Source: Arenibaculum pallidiluteum
Lineage (GTDB): Bacteria > Pseudomonadota > Alphaproteobacteria > Azospirillales > Azospirillaceae
Assembly (NCBI RefSeq): GCF_017355985.1
Contig: NZ_JAFIQU010000012.1
Span: 115,173-179,172 of the forward strand
Direction: 5' to 3'
Length of the DNA stretch: 64,000 bases
The notes under the pieces were generated by a model. It was given only the letters and a program-made list of their open reading frames with translations, searched no databases and had not been told where the DNA came from. Positions 45,908 to 54,935 of this stretch are shown here, piece after piece (the stretch's first letter is position 1; the number at the start of each line of letters is the position of its first letter). Position numbers and translations under genes: made by a program.

Positions 45908-46756
45908 TCAGCGCACGAGCTTCTCGACAGCGGCGAGCGCGTTGGTGACGCGGACGGACTCGTTGGTCAGGTCGTCGCCGACCGCCTTCAACTTGGCCGC
46001 CAGGGGACCGCTTTCCATGAACGCCTTGAACTCGGACTGCTTGTTGGCTTTCTTGAAGGCCGTTTCCTGCGCATCGACCCACATGCGGAAGTGATACTGG
46101 GCACCTTCCGAGATCGGGTAGATGTGCGAGAGGATGTCGTCGGCGGACTTGCTGGCAAAGGCGACGCCCTCGCGGGTCGCGAGCTGCGTCTTCCCGGCCT
46201 TCTTCAGGTCATTGACCGCCTTCACATAGGCCTGCACCTCGGCCGTGAAGTCCTTCTGGGCCTTCGCGGCGTCGGCGAGCGGCGATCCGTCGATCCCCGA
46301 AACCGCGAGCTCCTTCGCGGTCGCGAACCACTTGCAGCTCGCCTTGGTGCCGAGGACGTTGGTGGTCAGCTCCTGGAAGTGCTTGCCGAGAATGTCCTGC
46401 AGCGGGCGCGGCGCGCGCTGCAGCGCTTCCTGCATCTCCTGCGCATAGTTCTTCTGAATGCCTTCCAGGGCGTTCTCGAGCTTCTGGATCTCCTTGGCGT
46501 AGTCGCCATCCTTGTCCGAGGCATCCGCCTTCGAGAGAAGCTTCACGTAATCCAGGCGCGCCTTGTCGAAGGCCATCAGGGCCTTGGTGAGACCGTCCAG
46601 AGTGGGCTTCTTGATGGCATCGTCGAGGCCCTTGCATGCGCTTTCGAGGCCGCTCGACTTCCGGAAGACACCGAGGAAACTCTCGCTGGGCTTCTTCTTC
46701 CCCGTGGCTGTCTCGAAGGCTTTCTTCGCGTCCTGCCATTCCTTGAGATACGTCAC
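45908..46756 (-). CDS. All-helical cytoplasmic protein, unknown
   Basis: A 282-residue protein rich in Ala, Lys, Glu and Asp with no signal peptide or membrane helix. The N-terminus is MTYLKEWQDAKKAFETATG, then KKPSESFLGVFRKSSGLESA. Long amphipathic helices follow (EIQKLENALEGIQKNYAQEM, DFTAEVQAYVKAVNDLKKAG). The W-x-x-AKKAFE pattern recurs in the helical tail of the neighbouring 484-residue protein (WQSAKKAVE), suggesting a shared helical module. It is separated from that gene by a hairpin and 446 bp, so it is a separate unit. Function unknown. Confidence 0.65.
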   Translation of the reverse strand: MTYLKEWQDAKKAFETATGKKKPSESFLGVFRKSSGLESACKGLDDAIKKPTLDGLTKALMAFDKARLDYVKLLSKADASDKDGDYAKEIQKLENALEGIQKNYAQEMQEALQRAPRPLQDILGKHFQELTTNVLGTKASCKWFATAKELAVSGIDGSPLADAAKAQKDFTAEVQAYVKAVNDLKKAGKTQLATREGVAFASKSADDILSHIYPISEGAQYHFRMWVDAQETAFKKANKQSEFKAFMESGPLAAKLKAVGDDLTNESVRVTNALAAVEKLVR

Positions 46757-47198
46757 GCGTCCTCTCCCATCCTGAGAATGCGGGAAGCCTGCGCACTTCC
46801 CGTAAAAACAAAGTTAAGGGTTGAGTCCCGCCGACCGCATCAACTGAAAGGTGCGCCAAAGCTTGGCGCCTGTCGGGAGGGACACCGGCAGAGCTCACGG
46901 GAACATTTCGGCCGCGCGCGGCGAGCCGGCGGGGTGGGCGGCGTCCCTGGCCTGGCGAAAGGTGCTATGCTTGAGTCACAAAAACTTATCAATCCGGGAA
47001 GCGCGCACCCATTCAACCTTCGGGTCCGCTGCAAGCACGCCCATGGGCAAGGGGACCTGGAGATGCGGCAGGTCCGTCGTCCCCCGGGATGCATATGGCT
47101 CTCGAAATGGTGCGCCCATACAATTATATGATTATGTAACGATGCGGGCGGCCGGGCCGAAGCCGTCTTGCGCATCGCGTGGACATCGGGAGGCGATC
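46757..47198. other. 442-bp intergenic region between divergent genes
   Basis: This stretch separates the minus-strand helical-protein gene from the AraC-type regulator. It holds AT-rich patches near 46800-46820 (likely promoter of the minus gene) and 47115-47140 (CAATTATATGATTATGTAAC, likely near the regulator's promoter). The regulator frame stays open upstream to 46851, but without ribosome sites or family similarity there. No other gene was seen. Confidence 0.5.
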
Positions 47199-48071
47199 AT
47201 GTCCAGGGCCCTGCGGATCTTTCAGGGGCAATTCGGCCGTGTGGCCCTGCTCGACATGGATGGTGCGCTGATCCATCACGCTCATCCGCATTGCCATGTC
47301 CTCATCAAGGCATCGGGGGCCGACACCTTCTTCGCCGTGCGCAACCGGCTGCATCCGCTGCGCGACGATACAGCCGTGCTCGTCAACACCTGGGAGCCGC
47401 ATTCCTATGCGCACCAGCAGGGCGCCCCCGGCACGGTGATCCTGGCGCTCTATATCGAGCCGCGATGGCTGGCCGACATGCAGCGGGATTTCACGGCCTG
47501 CGCCAGCCCCGGATTCTTTCCGCAGCCCTGCTGCCAGCTCACGCCCGGGATCCGTCGCCTCGCGAACCGCATGGCGGAGGAGCTGCTGTTCGACGATGCC
47601 GCAGCGGAGCGGCACGAGCAGTCCCTGATGGATCTGATGATCGCGATCATCGACCATTTCTCAGAATGGCGCAGCCTGCGCGGCTCCCGCAGCCTGGCCA
47701 GCCTGCCGGCCAGCGACTTCCGGGTCCGAAGCGCCGTCCGCTTCATGCGCCAGACGCTGGTCGAGGGCGAGGAGTTCAACATCGACCGCGTCGCCATGGC
47801 GGCCGGCCTGTCGCGGGCCCATCTGTTCCGGCTGTTCCAGCGGACGGTGCAGATCACGCCGGCCCTGTACTTCAACGTCCTGCGGATGGAGAGCGCCATC
47901 GACGCGATGGCGAACGGGTCCGAGAGCGTGAGCGAGATCGCCTCCCGGCTGGGCTTCCCGGCGCCGAGCCATTTCACGCGCTTCTTCCGGAACAACCAGG
48001 GCGTGACGCCGACGGAATACCGCCGCGTCGTCAACCTGATCGCTTCCCACCCGACCGGTTCGCTTCAGTGA
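47199..48071 (+). CDS. AraC-family transcriptional regulator
   Basis: A 290-residue protein. ATG 47199 has GGGAGGCG just upstream; the frame is open further upstream but that part lacks family features. Residues 1-170 form a cupin-like AraC_binding_2-type sensor (LIHHAHPHCHVLIKASGAD, VLVNTWEPHSYAHQQGAPGT). The C-terminal 100 residues contain the two HTH motifs: FNIDRVAMAAGLSRAHLFRL, then SVSEIASRLGFPAPSHFTRF followed by FRNNQGVTPTEYRR. It sits 105 bp before the catabolic operon in the same orientation and is the likely activator of it; the inducer would be the substrate or its CoA ester. Confidence 0.92.
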   Translation: MSRALRIFQGQFGRVALLDMDGALIHHAHPHCHVLIKASGADTFFAVRNRLHPLRDDTAVLVNTWEPHSYAHQQGAPGTVILALYIEPRWLADMQRDFTACASPGFFPQPCCQLTPGIRRLANRMAEELLFDDAAAERHEQSLMDLMIAIIDHFSEWRSLRGSRSLASLPASDFRVRSAVRFMRQTLVEGEEFNIDRVAMAAGLSRAHLFRLFQRTVQITPALYFNVLRMESAIDAMANGSESVSEIASRLGFPAPSHFTRFFRNNQGVTPTEYRRVVNLIASHPTGSLQ

Positions 48072-48127
48072 CCGTCCGCAGAACGGAAAAATGAGACTGT
48101 AGGGTAAATCCCGGAACTCCCCGGTAA

Positions 48128-48138
48128 GCGGAATCCGC
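48128..48138. promoter_or_regulatory. Palindrome upstream of hmf-like operon
   Basis: GCGGA-A-TCCGC is an 11-bp palindrome in the 105-bp gap between the AraC-type regulator and the molybdenum hydroxylase gene. It is a candidate operator; AraC-type proteins usually prefer direct repeats, so support is weak. Confidence 0.25.
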
Positions 48139-48176
48139 GGATGCAGCGCTAGCCTTCCCGTTCTGGAGGAGGGCGA

Positions 48177-51100
48177 ATGACAGCGCTGAAGGCCGCTCAG
48201 GAGACAGCCCGGGACAGGGACCGCGCAGCCGGGCATTCAGCCGCGCATGCCGGCGACCGGGGGCCGCTGGTCGGGCAGCCGATCCCGCGGATCGAGGACG
48301 CTGCCCTTCTGACCGGGGCCGGGCGCTACGGCGACGATCTTCCCGTGAAGCCCGGGACGCTGCACGCCGCCATACTGCGCTCCCCCCACGCCCATGCCGA
48401 GCTGCTGGGCATCGATCCTTCGGCGGCGCTGGCTCTCCCCGGCGTCGCCGCGGTCGTGACCGGCGCCGAGGCGCGTCGCTTCGCCAGCCCCTTCCTGGTC
48501 GGCGTGAAGGCTCCGATGGAGCACTGGTGTCTCGCCGTGGACCGTGTCCGCTACCTGGGCGAGCCGGTGGCCGTGGTCCTGGCCGAGGACCGCTACCTGG
48601 CCGAGGACGCGCTGGACCGCGTCGCGGTGCGCTACCGCCCTCTCGCGGCGGTAATGAGCGTGGAGCAGGCGGCCGATCCCGCATCGGAGCTCCTGCACCC
48701 GACCGTCGGATCGAACATCGTCAACACGCGCAGCTTCACCTATGGCGAGCCCGGGCGGGTTCTTGCCGCCGCGGAGCATCGGGTTGCCCTGACGGTCCAT
48801 TACCCGCGCAACTCCTGCACGCCCATGGAGTGCTTCGTGGTGCTGGCCGACTATGACCCGGCCGAGGATTCCTACGAGGTCCTGTCCAACTTCTCCGGCC
48901 CCTTCGCGGTGCACCCCGTGATGGCGCGGGCCCTGAACGTGCCGGGCTCCAGGCTGCGGCTCAGGAGCCCGCCGCATTCCGGGGGCAGCTTCGGCAACAA
49001 GCAGGCCGTCTTCCCCTACATCGTGCTCATGGGCGTCTGCGCCCGCGCCGCCGGCCGGCCGGTCAAATGGGTCGAGGACCGGCTGGAGCACCTGATGGCC
49101 GCCACCTCCGCCACCGGGCGCCGCGTGGACCTGGAGGCCGCGGTCGCGCCGGACGGCAAGGTGCTGGCCCTGAGCCTCCGGCAAACCGAGGATTGCGGCG
49201 CCTATCTGCGCGCGCCCGAACCGGCCTCGCTCTATCGGAACCACGGCAACCTCACGGGCGCCTACTGCATCCCGCATCTCGCGGTCGTGAACCGAATCGC
49301 CGTCACCAACAAGACGCCAAGCGGTCTGAACCGCGGCTTCGGCGGCGGACAGCTCTATTTCGGGCTGGAGCGGCTGATGGACCGCATCGCCCGGACGCTC
49401 GGGCTCGATCCGCTGGACGTCATCCGGCGGAACCTCGTCCCGGCCTCGGCAATGCCCTACACGACCGCCTCGGGCGGGTTGCTGGATTCCGGCGACTTCC
49501 CGGCCACGCTCGAGGAGGCGGTGGAGCGCGGCGGGCTTGCCGCCCTGAGGGCCCGGCGCGACGCCGCGCGCGCCGAGGGGCGGCTCTACGGCATCGGCTA
49601 TGCCGCGGTCGTCGAGCCCTCGATCTCGAACATGGGGTACATCACCACGGTCCTGACCGCCGAGGAGCGGCGCAAGGCCGGTCCGAAGAACGGTGCCCAG
49701 GCCAGCGCCACCGTGGCCGTCGACCCGACCGGAGGCGTGTCCGTCTCGGTCGCCTCGGTGCCGCAGGGCCAGGGGCACCGCACCGTCCTGGCGCAGGTGG
49801 TCGCCGACGTCCTGGGGCTGAGGTTCGAGGACATCCGCGTCGTCACCGATTTCGACACGGCCAAGGACGCGTGGTCGATCGCCGCCGGGAACTATTCGAG
49901 CCGCTTCGCCGGCGCGGTCGCGGGAACCGCGCATCTCGCCGCGACGAAGCTGCGGGACAGGCTGGCGCGGCTCGCAGCCGGGCAGCTCAACGCCCCGGCC
50001 GGCGAGATCCGCTTCGCTGGCGGCAAGGTCTTCGCCGCCGGCAATCCGGAGAACGCCCTGTCCTTCTCGCGCCTGGCCGCGGCCGGGCACTGGGCTCCGG
50101 GCACGCTGCCCGACGGGCAGGAGGCGGCCCTCAGGGAGACCGTCTTCTGGACGCCGGAGCCGCTGAAGGCGCCGACCGACGGCGATCACATCAACAGCTC
50201 CGCCTGCTACGGCTTCATCTTCGACTTCTGCGGGGTGGAGGTCGATCGCGTCACCGGGCAGGTCCGCATCGACCGCTACGTCACGATGCACGATGCCGGG
50301 CGGATCCTGAACCCGCTGCTGATGGAGGGGCAGATCCTCGGCGGCTTCTCGCAGGCGGTCGGCGTCGCGCTCTACGAGGAATACGCCTATGGCGCGGACG
50401 GGCGCTTCCTGTCGGGGACCTTCGCCGACTATCTCGTTCCGACCGCGGTGGAGGTGCCCGTCCCGGTGATCCTGCACCGGGAAAGCCCCTCGCCCGTGAC
50501 GCCGTTGGGCGCCAAGGGGGCGGGCGAAGGCAACAACATGAGCACGCCCGTCTGCATCGCCAACGCGGTCGCGGACGCCCTGGGCGTCGACACCGTGTCG
50601 CTGCCGCTGACCCCGTCCAGGGTCGCCGCCGTGATCCACGGCGCGGAACCGCCGCGGCCGGCAGGGGCCGCGGTCCAGGCCCCTCGGGTTTCGGCCCTGC
50701 CAGCCACGACGCCCGACGGCCGCGGCATGAAGGGGGAGGGCAGCCGGGCCGTCCCCGTCCCGCCGGAGCAGGTCTGGGCGATCCTGCTCGATCCGAAGGA
50801 GCTGGCGGCGCTGCTTCCGGGCTGCGAGGCATTGCAGCTTGCCGGCCCGAACACCTATCGGGCGGAGGTCGTCGTCGGCATCGGACCCGTGCGTGGGCGC
50901 TACACCGCCGAGGTCGCGCTTTCCGACCTCGACCCGCCCAACGCGCTGACCCTGACCGGCAGCGGGTCCAGCGCGCTCGGCACCGGGAGAGGCACCGGCC
51001 GGGTGAGGCTGGAGCGCACGGCAGAGGGGACGCTCGTCCACTACGCCTACACGGCCGAGGTGGGGGGCAAGGTGGCCGCGGTCGGCGGTCGCATGCTCGA

Positions 51101-51242
51101 CAGCGCCGCGCGCCTGCTGATCGGACAGTTCTTCGACAGGCTGATCGGCCGCGCCGGCGGTCCCGCCACGCCGGCGGGGCGGCCAAGGGGGCAGCCTGGG
51201 CTGCTGGACAGGCTGCTCCGGCTCCTGGGGATCCGCCGATGA
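48177..51242 (+). CDS. hmfA: Molybdenum hydroxylase large subunit fused to CoxG-like domain
   Basis: A 1021-residue protein with GGAGGAGGG before ATG 48177. Residues about 28-820 form a xanthine dehydrogenase/CoxL-type molybdopterin subunit: IPRIEDAALLTGAGRYGDD, SPHSGGSFGNKQAV, SGLNRGFGGGQLYFGLERLM, SVPQGQGHRTVLAQVVADVL and the terminal GAKGAGEGNN, whose Glu is the usual catalytic base. After a linker, residues about 850-985 are a CoxG/SRPBCC domain (VPPEQVWAILLDPKELAALL, GRYTAEVALSDLDPP). The active loop is not the form I CO dehydrogenase AYxCSFR. Gene order matches furoyl-CoA dehydrogenase HmfABC; a related aryl or heterocyclic acyl-CoA substrate is also possible. Confidence 0.8.
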   Translation: MTALKAAQETARDRDRAAGHSAAHAGDRGPLVGQPIPRIEDAALLTGAGRYGDDLPVKPGTLHAAILRSPHAHAELLGIDPSAALALPGVAAVVTGAEARRFASPFLVGVKAPMEHWCLAVDRVRYLGEPVAVVLAEDRYLAEDALDRVAVRYRPLAAVMSVEQAADPASELLHPTVGSNIVNTRSFTYGEPGRVLAAAEHRVALTVHYPRNSCTPMECFVVLADYDPAEDSYEVLSNFSGPFAVHPVMARALNVPGSRLRLRSPPHSGGSFGNKQAVFPYIVLMGVCARAAGRPVKWVEDRLEHLMAATSATGRRVDLEAAVAPDGKVLALSLRQTEDCGAYLRAPEPASLYRNHGNLTGAYCIPHLAVVNRIAVTNKTPSGLNRGFGGGQLYFGLERLMDRIARTLGLDPLDVIRRNLVPASAMPYTTASGGLLDSGDFPATLEEAVERGGLAALRARRDAARAEGRLYGIGYAAVVEPSISNMGYITTVLTAEERRKAGPKNGAQASATVAVDPTGGVSVSVASVPQGQGHRTVLAQVVADVLGLRFEDIRVVTDFDTAKDAWSIAAGNYSSRFAGAVAGTAHLAATKLRDRLARLAAGQLNAPAGEIRFAGGKVFAAGNPENALSFSRLAAAGHWAPGTLPDGQEAALRETVFWTPEPLKAPTDGDHINSSACYGFIFDFCGVEVDRVTGQVRIDRYVTMHDAGRILNPLLMEGQILGGFSQAVGVALYEEYAYGADGRFLSGTFADYLVPTAVEVPVPVILHRESPSPVTPLGAKGAGEGNNMSTPVCIANAVADALGVDTVSLPLTPSRVAAVIHGAEPPRPAGAAVQAPRVSALPATTPDGRGMKGEGSRAVPVPPEQVWAILLDPKELAALLPGCEALQLAGPNTYRAEVVVGIGPVRGRYTAEVALSDLDPPNALTLTGSGSSALGTGRGTGRVRLERTAEGTLVHYAYTAEVGGKVAAVGGRMLDSAARLLIGQFFDRLIGRAGGPATPAGRPRGQPGLLDRLLRLLGIRR

Positions 51243-52063
51243 AGCCCGCGGCCTTCGACTATCTGCGCCCGGCCAGCGTCGCGGAGGCCCTGGCTGCGCT
51301 CGCCCGGGGCGGCGAGGACGCCCGCGTCGTCGCGGGCGGCCAGTCGCTGATGCCCATGCTCAACATGCGCCTCGTCCAGCCGCGGCTGCTGGTCGACCTG
51401 TCGCGCCTGGAGGAGCTGCGCAGGCTGGACAGCCGCGACGGCTGGCTCGAGGTCGGGGCCGCCGTGACCCAGTCGGAGCTGATGGCGCGTTCCACACTGG
51501 CGGAGGAGGTGCCGCTGCTTGCGGCGGCGCTGCCCTGGGTCGGCCATTTCCAGACGCGCAACCGCGGGACCGTGTGCGGTTCCGTCGCCCATGCCGACCC
51601 GAGCGCCGAAATTCCGCTGTGCCTCGTGGCCCTGCGGGGGCAGGTGCTGCTGCGTTCGGCCCGGGCACGCCGCGCCGTTCCGGCCGAATCCTTCTTCCTG
51701 GGACCGCTGACCACCGTGAAGGCGGCGGACGAGATCATCGAGGCCGTGCGCTTCCCGCTGCGCGGGTCCGGCACCGGATACGCATTCCGCGAGGTCGCGA
51801 TGCGCCATGGCGACTTCGCCATCACGGCCTGCGCCGCGGTGGCCGACGCCCATGTCCTGCGCCTTGCCGTCGGTGGCGTCGCGGACCGCCCGACCGCCCG
51901 CGACTGGCCCTTCCTTTTCGGTGCCGCAATGGACGAGGCGCTGAACGCCTTCGCCTGGGATCTCGGCGGCGACGACGACCAGCATGCCACGGCCGCGTAC
52001 CGCCGGACGCTCGTCCGCGGCGTCGGCAGGGCCGTGATCGAGGAGGCTCTTTCTTGCCGATAA
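51239..52063 (+). CDS. hmfB: Molybdenum hydroxylase FAD subunit (CoxM-like)
   Basis: A 274-residue protein; its ATG overlaps the large-subunit stop. It has the two FAD loops of this family, ARVVAGGQSLMPMLNMRL and TRNRGTVCGSVAHADPSAE, then the FFLGPLTT segment. No 4Fe-4S insertion like that of 4-hydroxybenzoyl-CoA reductase is seen, which argues against that enzyme. It passes electrons from the 2Fe-2S centres to an external acceptor. Confidence 0.88.
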   Translation: MKPAAFDYLRPASVAEALAALARGGEDARVVAGGQSLMPMLNMRLVQPRLLVDLSRLEELRRLDSRDGWLEVGAAVTQSELMARSTLAEEVPLLAAALPWVGHFQTRNRGTVCGSVAHADPSAEIPLCLVALRGQVLLRSARARRAVPAESFFLGPLTTVKAADEIIEAVRFPLRGSGTGYAFREVAMRHGDFAITACAAVADAHVLRLAVGGVADRPTARDWPFLFGAAMDEALNAFAWDLGGDDDQHATAAYRRTLVRGVGRAVIEEALSCR

Positions 52064-52557
52064 TGAACGCCGACACGCGTCACCCCGTGACGATCACGCT
52101 GAACGGCCGGTCACGGACCGGACACGCGCACCCGCGCATGCTCCTGAGCGATTTCCTCAGGCACGAGCTGGGGGCGCATGGAACGCGCGTGGGCTGCGAG
52201 CACGGCGTCTGCGGCGCCTGCACGGTGCGCATCGACGGCGTGGCCCAGCGCACCTGCCTGACCCTGGCCGTGCAGGCGGACGGGCGGCGCGTGGATACCG
52301 TGGAAGGGCTTGCCCCGGAGGGCCGCATGACGGCCCTCCAGGAAGCCTTCCGCCGCCACCACGCCCTGCAATGCGGCTTCTGCACCGCCGGCATCCTGAT
52401 GTCGCTCTCCGACTACCTGGAGCGCGTCCCCAGACCCACCGAGGGAGAACTGCGCGACATGCTCAGCGGGCACCTGTGCCGCTGCACCGGCTATGCCGGA
52501 ATCGTCCGGGCCGTGATGGACGTGACCGGGGCGTCGACGGAGGTGGCGGATGTTTGA
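52063..52557 (+). CDS. hmfC: Molybdenum hydroxylase 2Fe-2S subunit (CoxS-like)
   Basis: A 164-residue protein. ATG 52063 shares a base with the TAA of the FAD subunit. The plant-ferredoxin cluster motif is GCEHGVCGACTVRIDG with the fourth Cys in RTCLTL. The second cluster is CGFCTAGIL and HLCRCTGYAGI. It links the Mo site to FAD. Its stop lies 8 bp inside the next gene's start region. Confidence 0.93.
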   Translation: MNADTRHPVTITLNGRSRTGHAHPRMLLSDFLRHELGAHGTRVGCEHGVCGACTVRIDGVAQRTCLTLAVQADGRRVDTVEGLAPEGRMTALQEAFRRHHALQCGFCTAGILMSLSDYLERVPRPTEGELRDMLSGHLCRCTGYAGIVRAVMDVTGASTEVADV

Positions 52558-54085
52558 CCTCGGCCGGAGCTTCCTCGCCACCGTCGAGCGCAGCCCGGAG
52601 GCGCTGGCCCTGGTCGACGGCCCGGTTCGCCTGACCTACCGGCAATGGTCCGAGAAAGTCCGCCGCCTGGTCGGCGCCTTCGACAGCCTCGGCCTGAAGC
52701 CCGGCGATACCGTCGCCACGGCCCTTCAGAACACCTGGGAGATGGCGACCATCCACTGGGCCTGCCAGCTCGCCGGATTGACGGTCGCCCCCTTCAACTG
52801 GCGCATCAAGGCGGAAGAGCTCGACTACTGCCTGCCGGATGCCGGCGCCGCCCTGATCTTCTTCCAGGACGTCTCGTCCGAGGCGGTGGCGGAGTCGAGG
52901 GTCGCGCAGGCGCTGCTGCGGATCTCGGCGAAGGGGGCCGCGGGCGGGGTCCTGGCCGTCGAGGCCCTGCTGGCCGGCCCCGCGGCGGCACCCGTCTCCC
53001 GCGCGAGTGCGGAGAGCCTGTCGCTGCTGCTCTACACCTCGGGGACCACCGGAAGGCCCAAGGGCGTTCCGCGCCGCCACCGAACCGAGCGGGCCGCGGC
53101 CGTGGCCCATGTGGCCCAGAACTGCTACGCCCTCGGCGAGCGGACGCTGGGCGTCATGCCGCTCTACCACACCATGGGCGTGCGCTCGCTGCTCTCGATG
53201 GCGCTGGTCGACGGGACCTTCGTCTGCCAGCCGCGCTTCGACACGACGGACGCCCTGGCGCTGATCGAGCAGGAGAGGCTGACCTGCCTCTACCTGGTCC
53301 CGACGCTCTACCACGACCTGCTGGCGAACCCGCGTTTCGCGCGGACCGACGTCTCCTCGGTGCGCAAGCTGGGCTTCGCCGGCGCGCCGATGACCGACGG
53401 TCTGCTGCAGCGCCTTGCCGCCGCCTTCTCGCCGCAGCTCTTCGTGAACCATTACGGCTCGTCCGAGGTCTACACCTTCACCATCAACCAGAACGCCCCG
53501 GCCAAGCCGGGATCGGCCGGCAGGGCCGCGCTGAACCAGCGCATCCGCGTCGTGAAGCTGGGCTCCACGGATCCGGACGCGCTGGCGGCGCCAGGGGAGG
53601 AAGGTCAGATCATCGCCGATCTCGCGGGCGACGAGGCGTTCGAGGGTTACCTGAACCGCCCCGACGCCGACGCCAAGGCGCTGCACGACGGCTGGTACTT
53701 CACCGGCGATACCGGGTTCTTCGACGCGGATGGCGATCTCTTCGTCTCCGGCCGCGTCGACGACATGATCATCACCGGCGGCGAGAACGTCTCGCCGGTG
53801 GAGATCGAGAGCGTGCTCTCGCTGCATGCGGGCGTGCTCGAAGTCGCCGTGGCCGGCCTTCCCGACGAGCGCTGGGGCCAGAAGGTCGTCGCCTTCGTCA
53901 AGCGCACGGCCGGCGTGAGCGAGGCCGACCTGGACGGCCACTGCCGGAGATCGGGGCTCGCGAACTTCAAGCGCCCCCGCGAATACGTCTTCCTCGACGC
54001 CATTCCCAAATCGCCGGTCGGCAAGATCCTGCGCCGCAAGCTGCAGGCCGGCGAATTCCACCACGAACGGCACGACGCCGTCTAA
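52550..54085 (+). CDS. hmfD: Acyl/aryl-CoA ligase (AMP-forming; furoyl-CoA synthetase-like)
   Basis: A 511-residue ANL-family ligase. The core motifs are LLYTSGTTGRPKG (P-loop), NHYGSSEVYT, WYFTGDTGFFDADGD, SGRVDDMIITGGENVSP and PKSPVGKILRR with the catalytic lysine. It overlaps the 2Fe-2S gene. In the hmf pathway HmfD makes 2-furoyl-CoA, the substrate of HmfABC. The substrate cannot be proved from sequence; benzoate-like or nicotinate-like acids are alternatives. Confidence 0.85.
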   Translation: MFDLGRSFLATVERSPEALALVDGPVRLTYRQWSEKVRRLVGAFDSLGLKPGDTVATALQNTWEMATIHWACQLAGLTVAPFNWRIKAEELDYCLPDAGAALIFFQDVSSEAVAESRVAQALLRISAKGAAGGVLAVEALLAGPAAAPVSRASAESLSLLLYTSGTTGRPKGVPRRHRTERAAAVAHVAQNCYALGERTLGVMPLYHTMGVRSLLSMALVDGTFVCQPRFDTTDALALIEQERLTCLYLVPTLYHDLLANPRFARTDVSSVRKLGFAGAPMTDGLLQRLAAAFSPQLFVNHYGSSEVYTFTINQNAPAKPGSAGRAALNQRIRVVKLGSTDPDALAAPGEEGQIIADLAGDEAFEGYLNRPDADAKALHDGWYFTGDTGFFDADGDLFVSGRVDDMIITGGENVSPVEIESVLSLHAGVLEVAVAGLPDERWGQKVVAFVKRTAGVSEADLDGHCRRSGLANFKRPREYVFLDAIPKSPVGKILRRKLQAGEFHHERHDAV

Positions 54086-54101
54086 GCAGAGGTCCCGATC
54101 C

Positions 54102-54911
54102 ATGCCCGCATACGAGTTCACCGACGACAGCCCGCTCCTGCGGGAGCCCGACGGTTTCCGCGTCGAGTTCGATGCCGCCAGGGAGCGCGCGGACATCGTG
54201 CTGGACCGCCCGCCGCTCAACATCGTCTCCATGCGTCAGCGCGACCAGTTCCGCGCCGTCTTCGAAGCCCTGGATCGCGACGACCGCGTGCGCGTGATCG
54301 TGCTGCGCGCCGAAGGCGAGAACTTCTCCTCGGGCGGCAACATCGCGGGGTTCATGGAGGCCTCGCCCGAGCATGTCTCGGAGCTGGCCGTCAACATCGC
54401 GGCCCCCGAGCGCTGCCGCAAGCCGGTGATCGCGCAGATCCGCGGCTACTGCTTCGGCGTCGGCTTCGAGCTGTCGCTGGCCTGCGACTTCCGCATCGCC
54501 TCCGAGACCGCTTTCTTCGCCCTGCCCGAGATGCGCATCGGCATGATCCCCGGCTCCGGCGGGTCGGCACGGCTGCTGCACATGATCGGCATCGCCCGGA
54601 CCAAGGACATGGTGATGCGCGCCCGGCGCGTTCCCGGCCGCCAGGCCGCGGAGTGGGGCTTCGTCACCGAATGCGTGGCCGATGCCGATCTGGAGAAGAC
54701 GGTCGCGGCCCTGGCGGACGAGCTGCGCGGCTTCTCGCCGCTCGCCCAGCGCACGATCAAGACCGTGCTGAACCGCGGCCAGCACACCTCCGTGCAGGGC
54801 GCCATCGAGATCGAGGGCCAGGCCTACGGCCGCCTTCGGACGTCCGAGGACTTCAGGGAAGGCGTCGCCTCCTTCCACGAGAAGCGCAAGCCGTCCTTCG
54901 TCGGTCGCTGA
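54102..54911 (+). CDS. hmfE: Enoyl-CoA hydratase/hydrolase-family protein (HmfE-like)
   Basis: A 269-residue crotonase-fold protein. Landmarks are RPPLNIVSMRQRDQF, FSSGGNIAGFME (oxyanion loop), CFGVGFELSLACDFRIAS and LPEMRIGMIPGSGGSARL, with the acidic residue position around E/M of PEMRIGMIPGSGG. In the furoate cluster the fifth gene, hmfE, encodes such a protein acting on 2-oxoglutaroyl-CoA. Here it follows the ligase by 16 bp and precedes the transporter. Confidence 0.82.
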   Translation: MPAYEFTDDSPLLREPDGFRVEFDAARERADIVLDRPPLNIVSMRQRDQFRAVFEALDRDDRVRVIVLRAEGENFSSGGNIAGFMEASPEHVSELAVNIAAPERCRKPVIAQIRGYCFGVGFELSLACDFRIASETAFFALPEMRIGMIPGSGGSARLLHMIGIARTKDMVMRARRVPGRQAAEWGFVTECVADADLEKTVAALADELRGFSPLAQRTIKTVLNRGQHTSVQGAIEIEGQAYGRLRTSEDFREGVASFHEKRKPSFVGR

Positions 54912-54935
54912 ACCAACACCATGCGGGAGGAAACA

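Noticed and set aside
46851..47198. N-terminal extension of the AraC-type regulator by 116 residues
   Set aside because: The extra part has no ribosome site and no AraC-family similarity; ATG 47199 with GGGAGGCG fits better.
48237..51041. Long minus-strand open frame opposite the molybdenum hydroxylase large subunit
   Set aside because: Same shadow composition; the plus-strand gene is a well-conserved enzyme with intact motifs.
48177..52557. Form I aerobic CO dehydrogenase (CoxLMS)
   Set aside because: The AYxCSFR active-site loop is absent and the operon continues with a CoA ligase and a crotonase, pointing to an acyl-CoA substrate.
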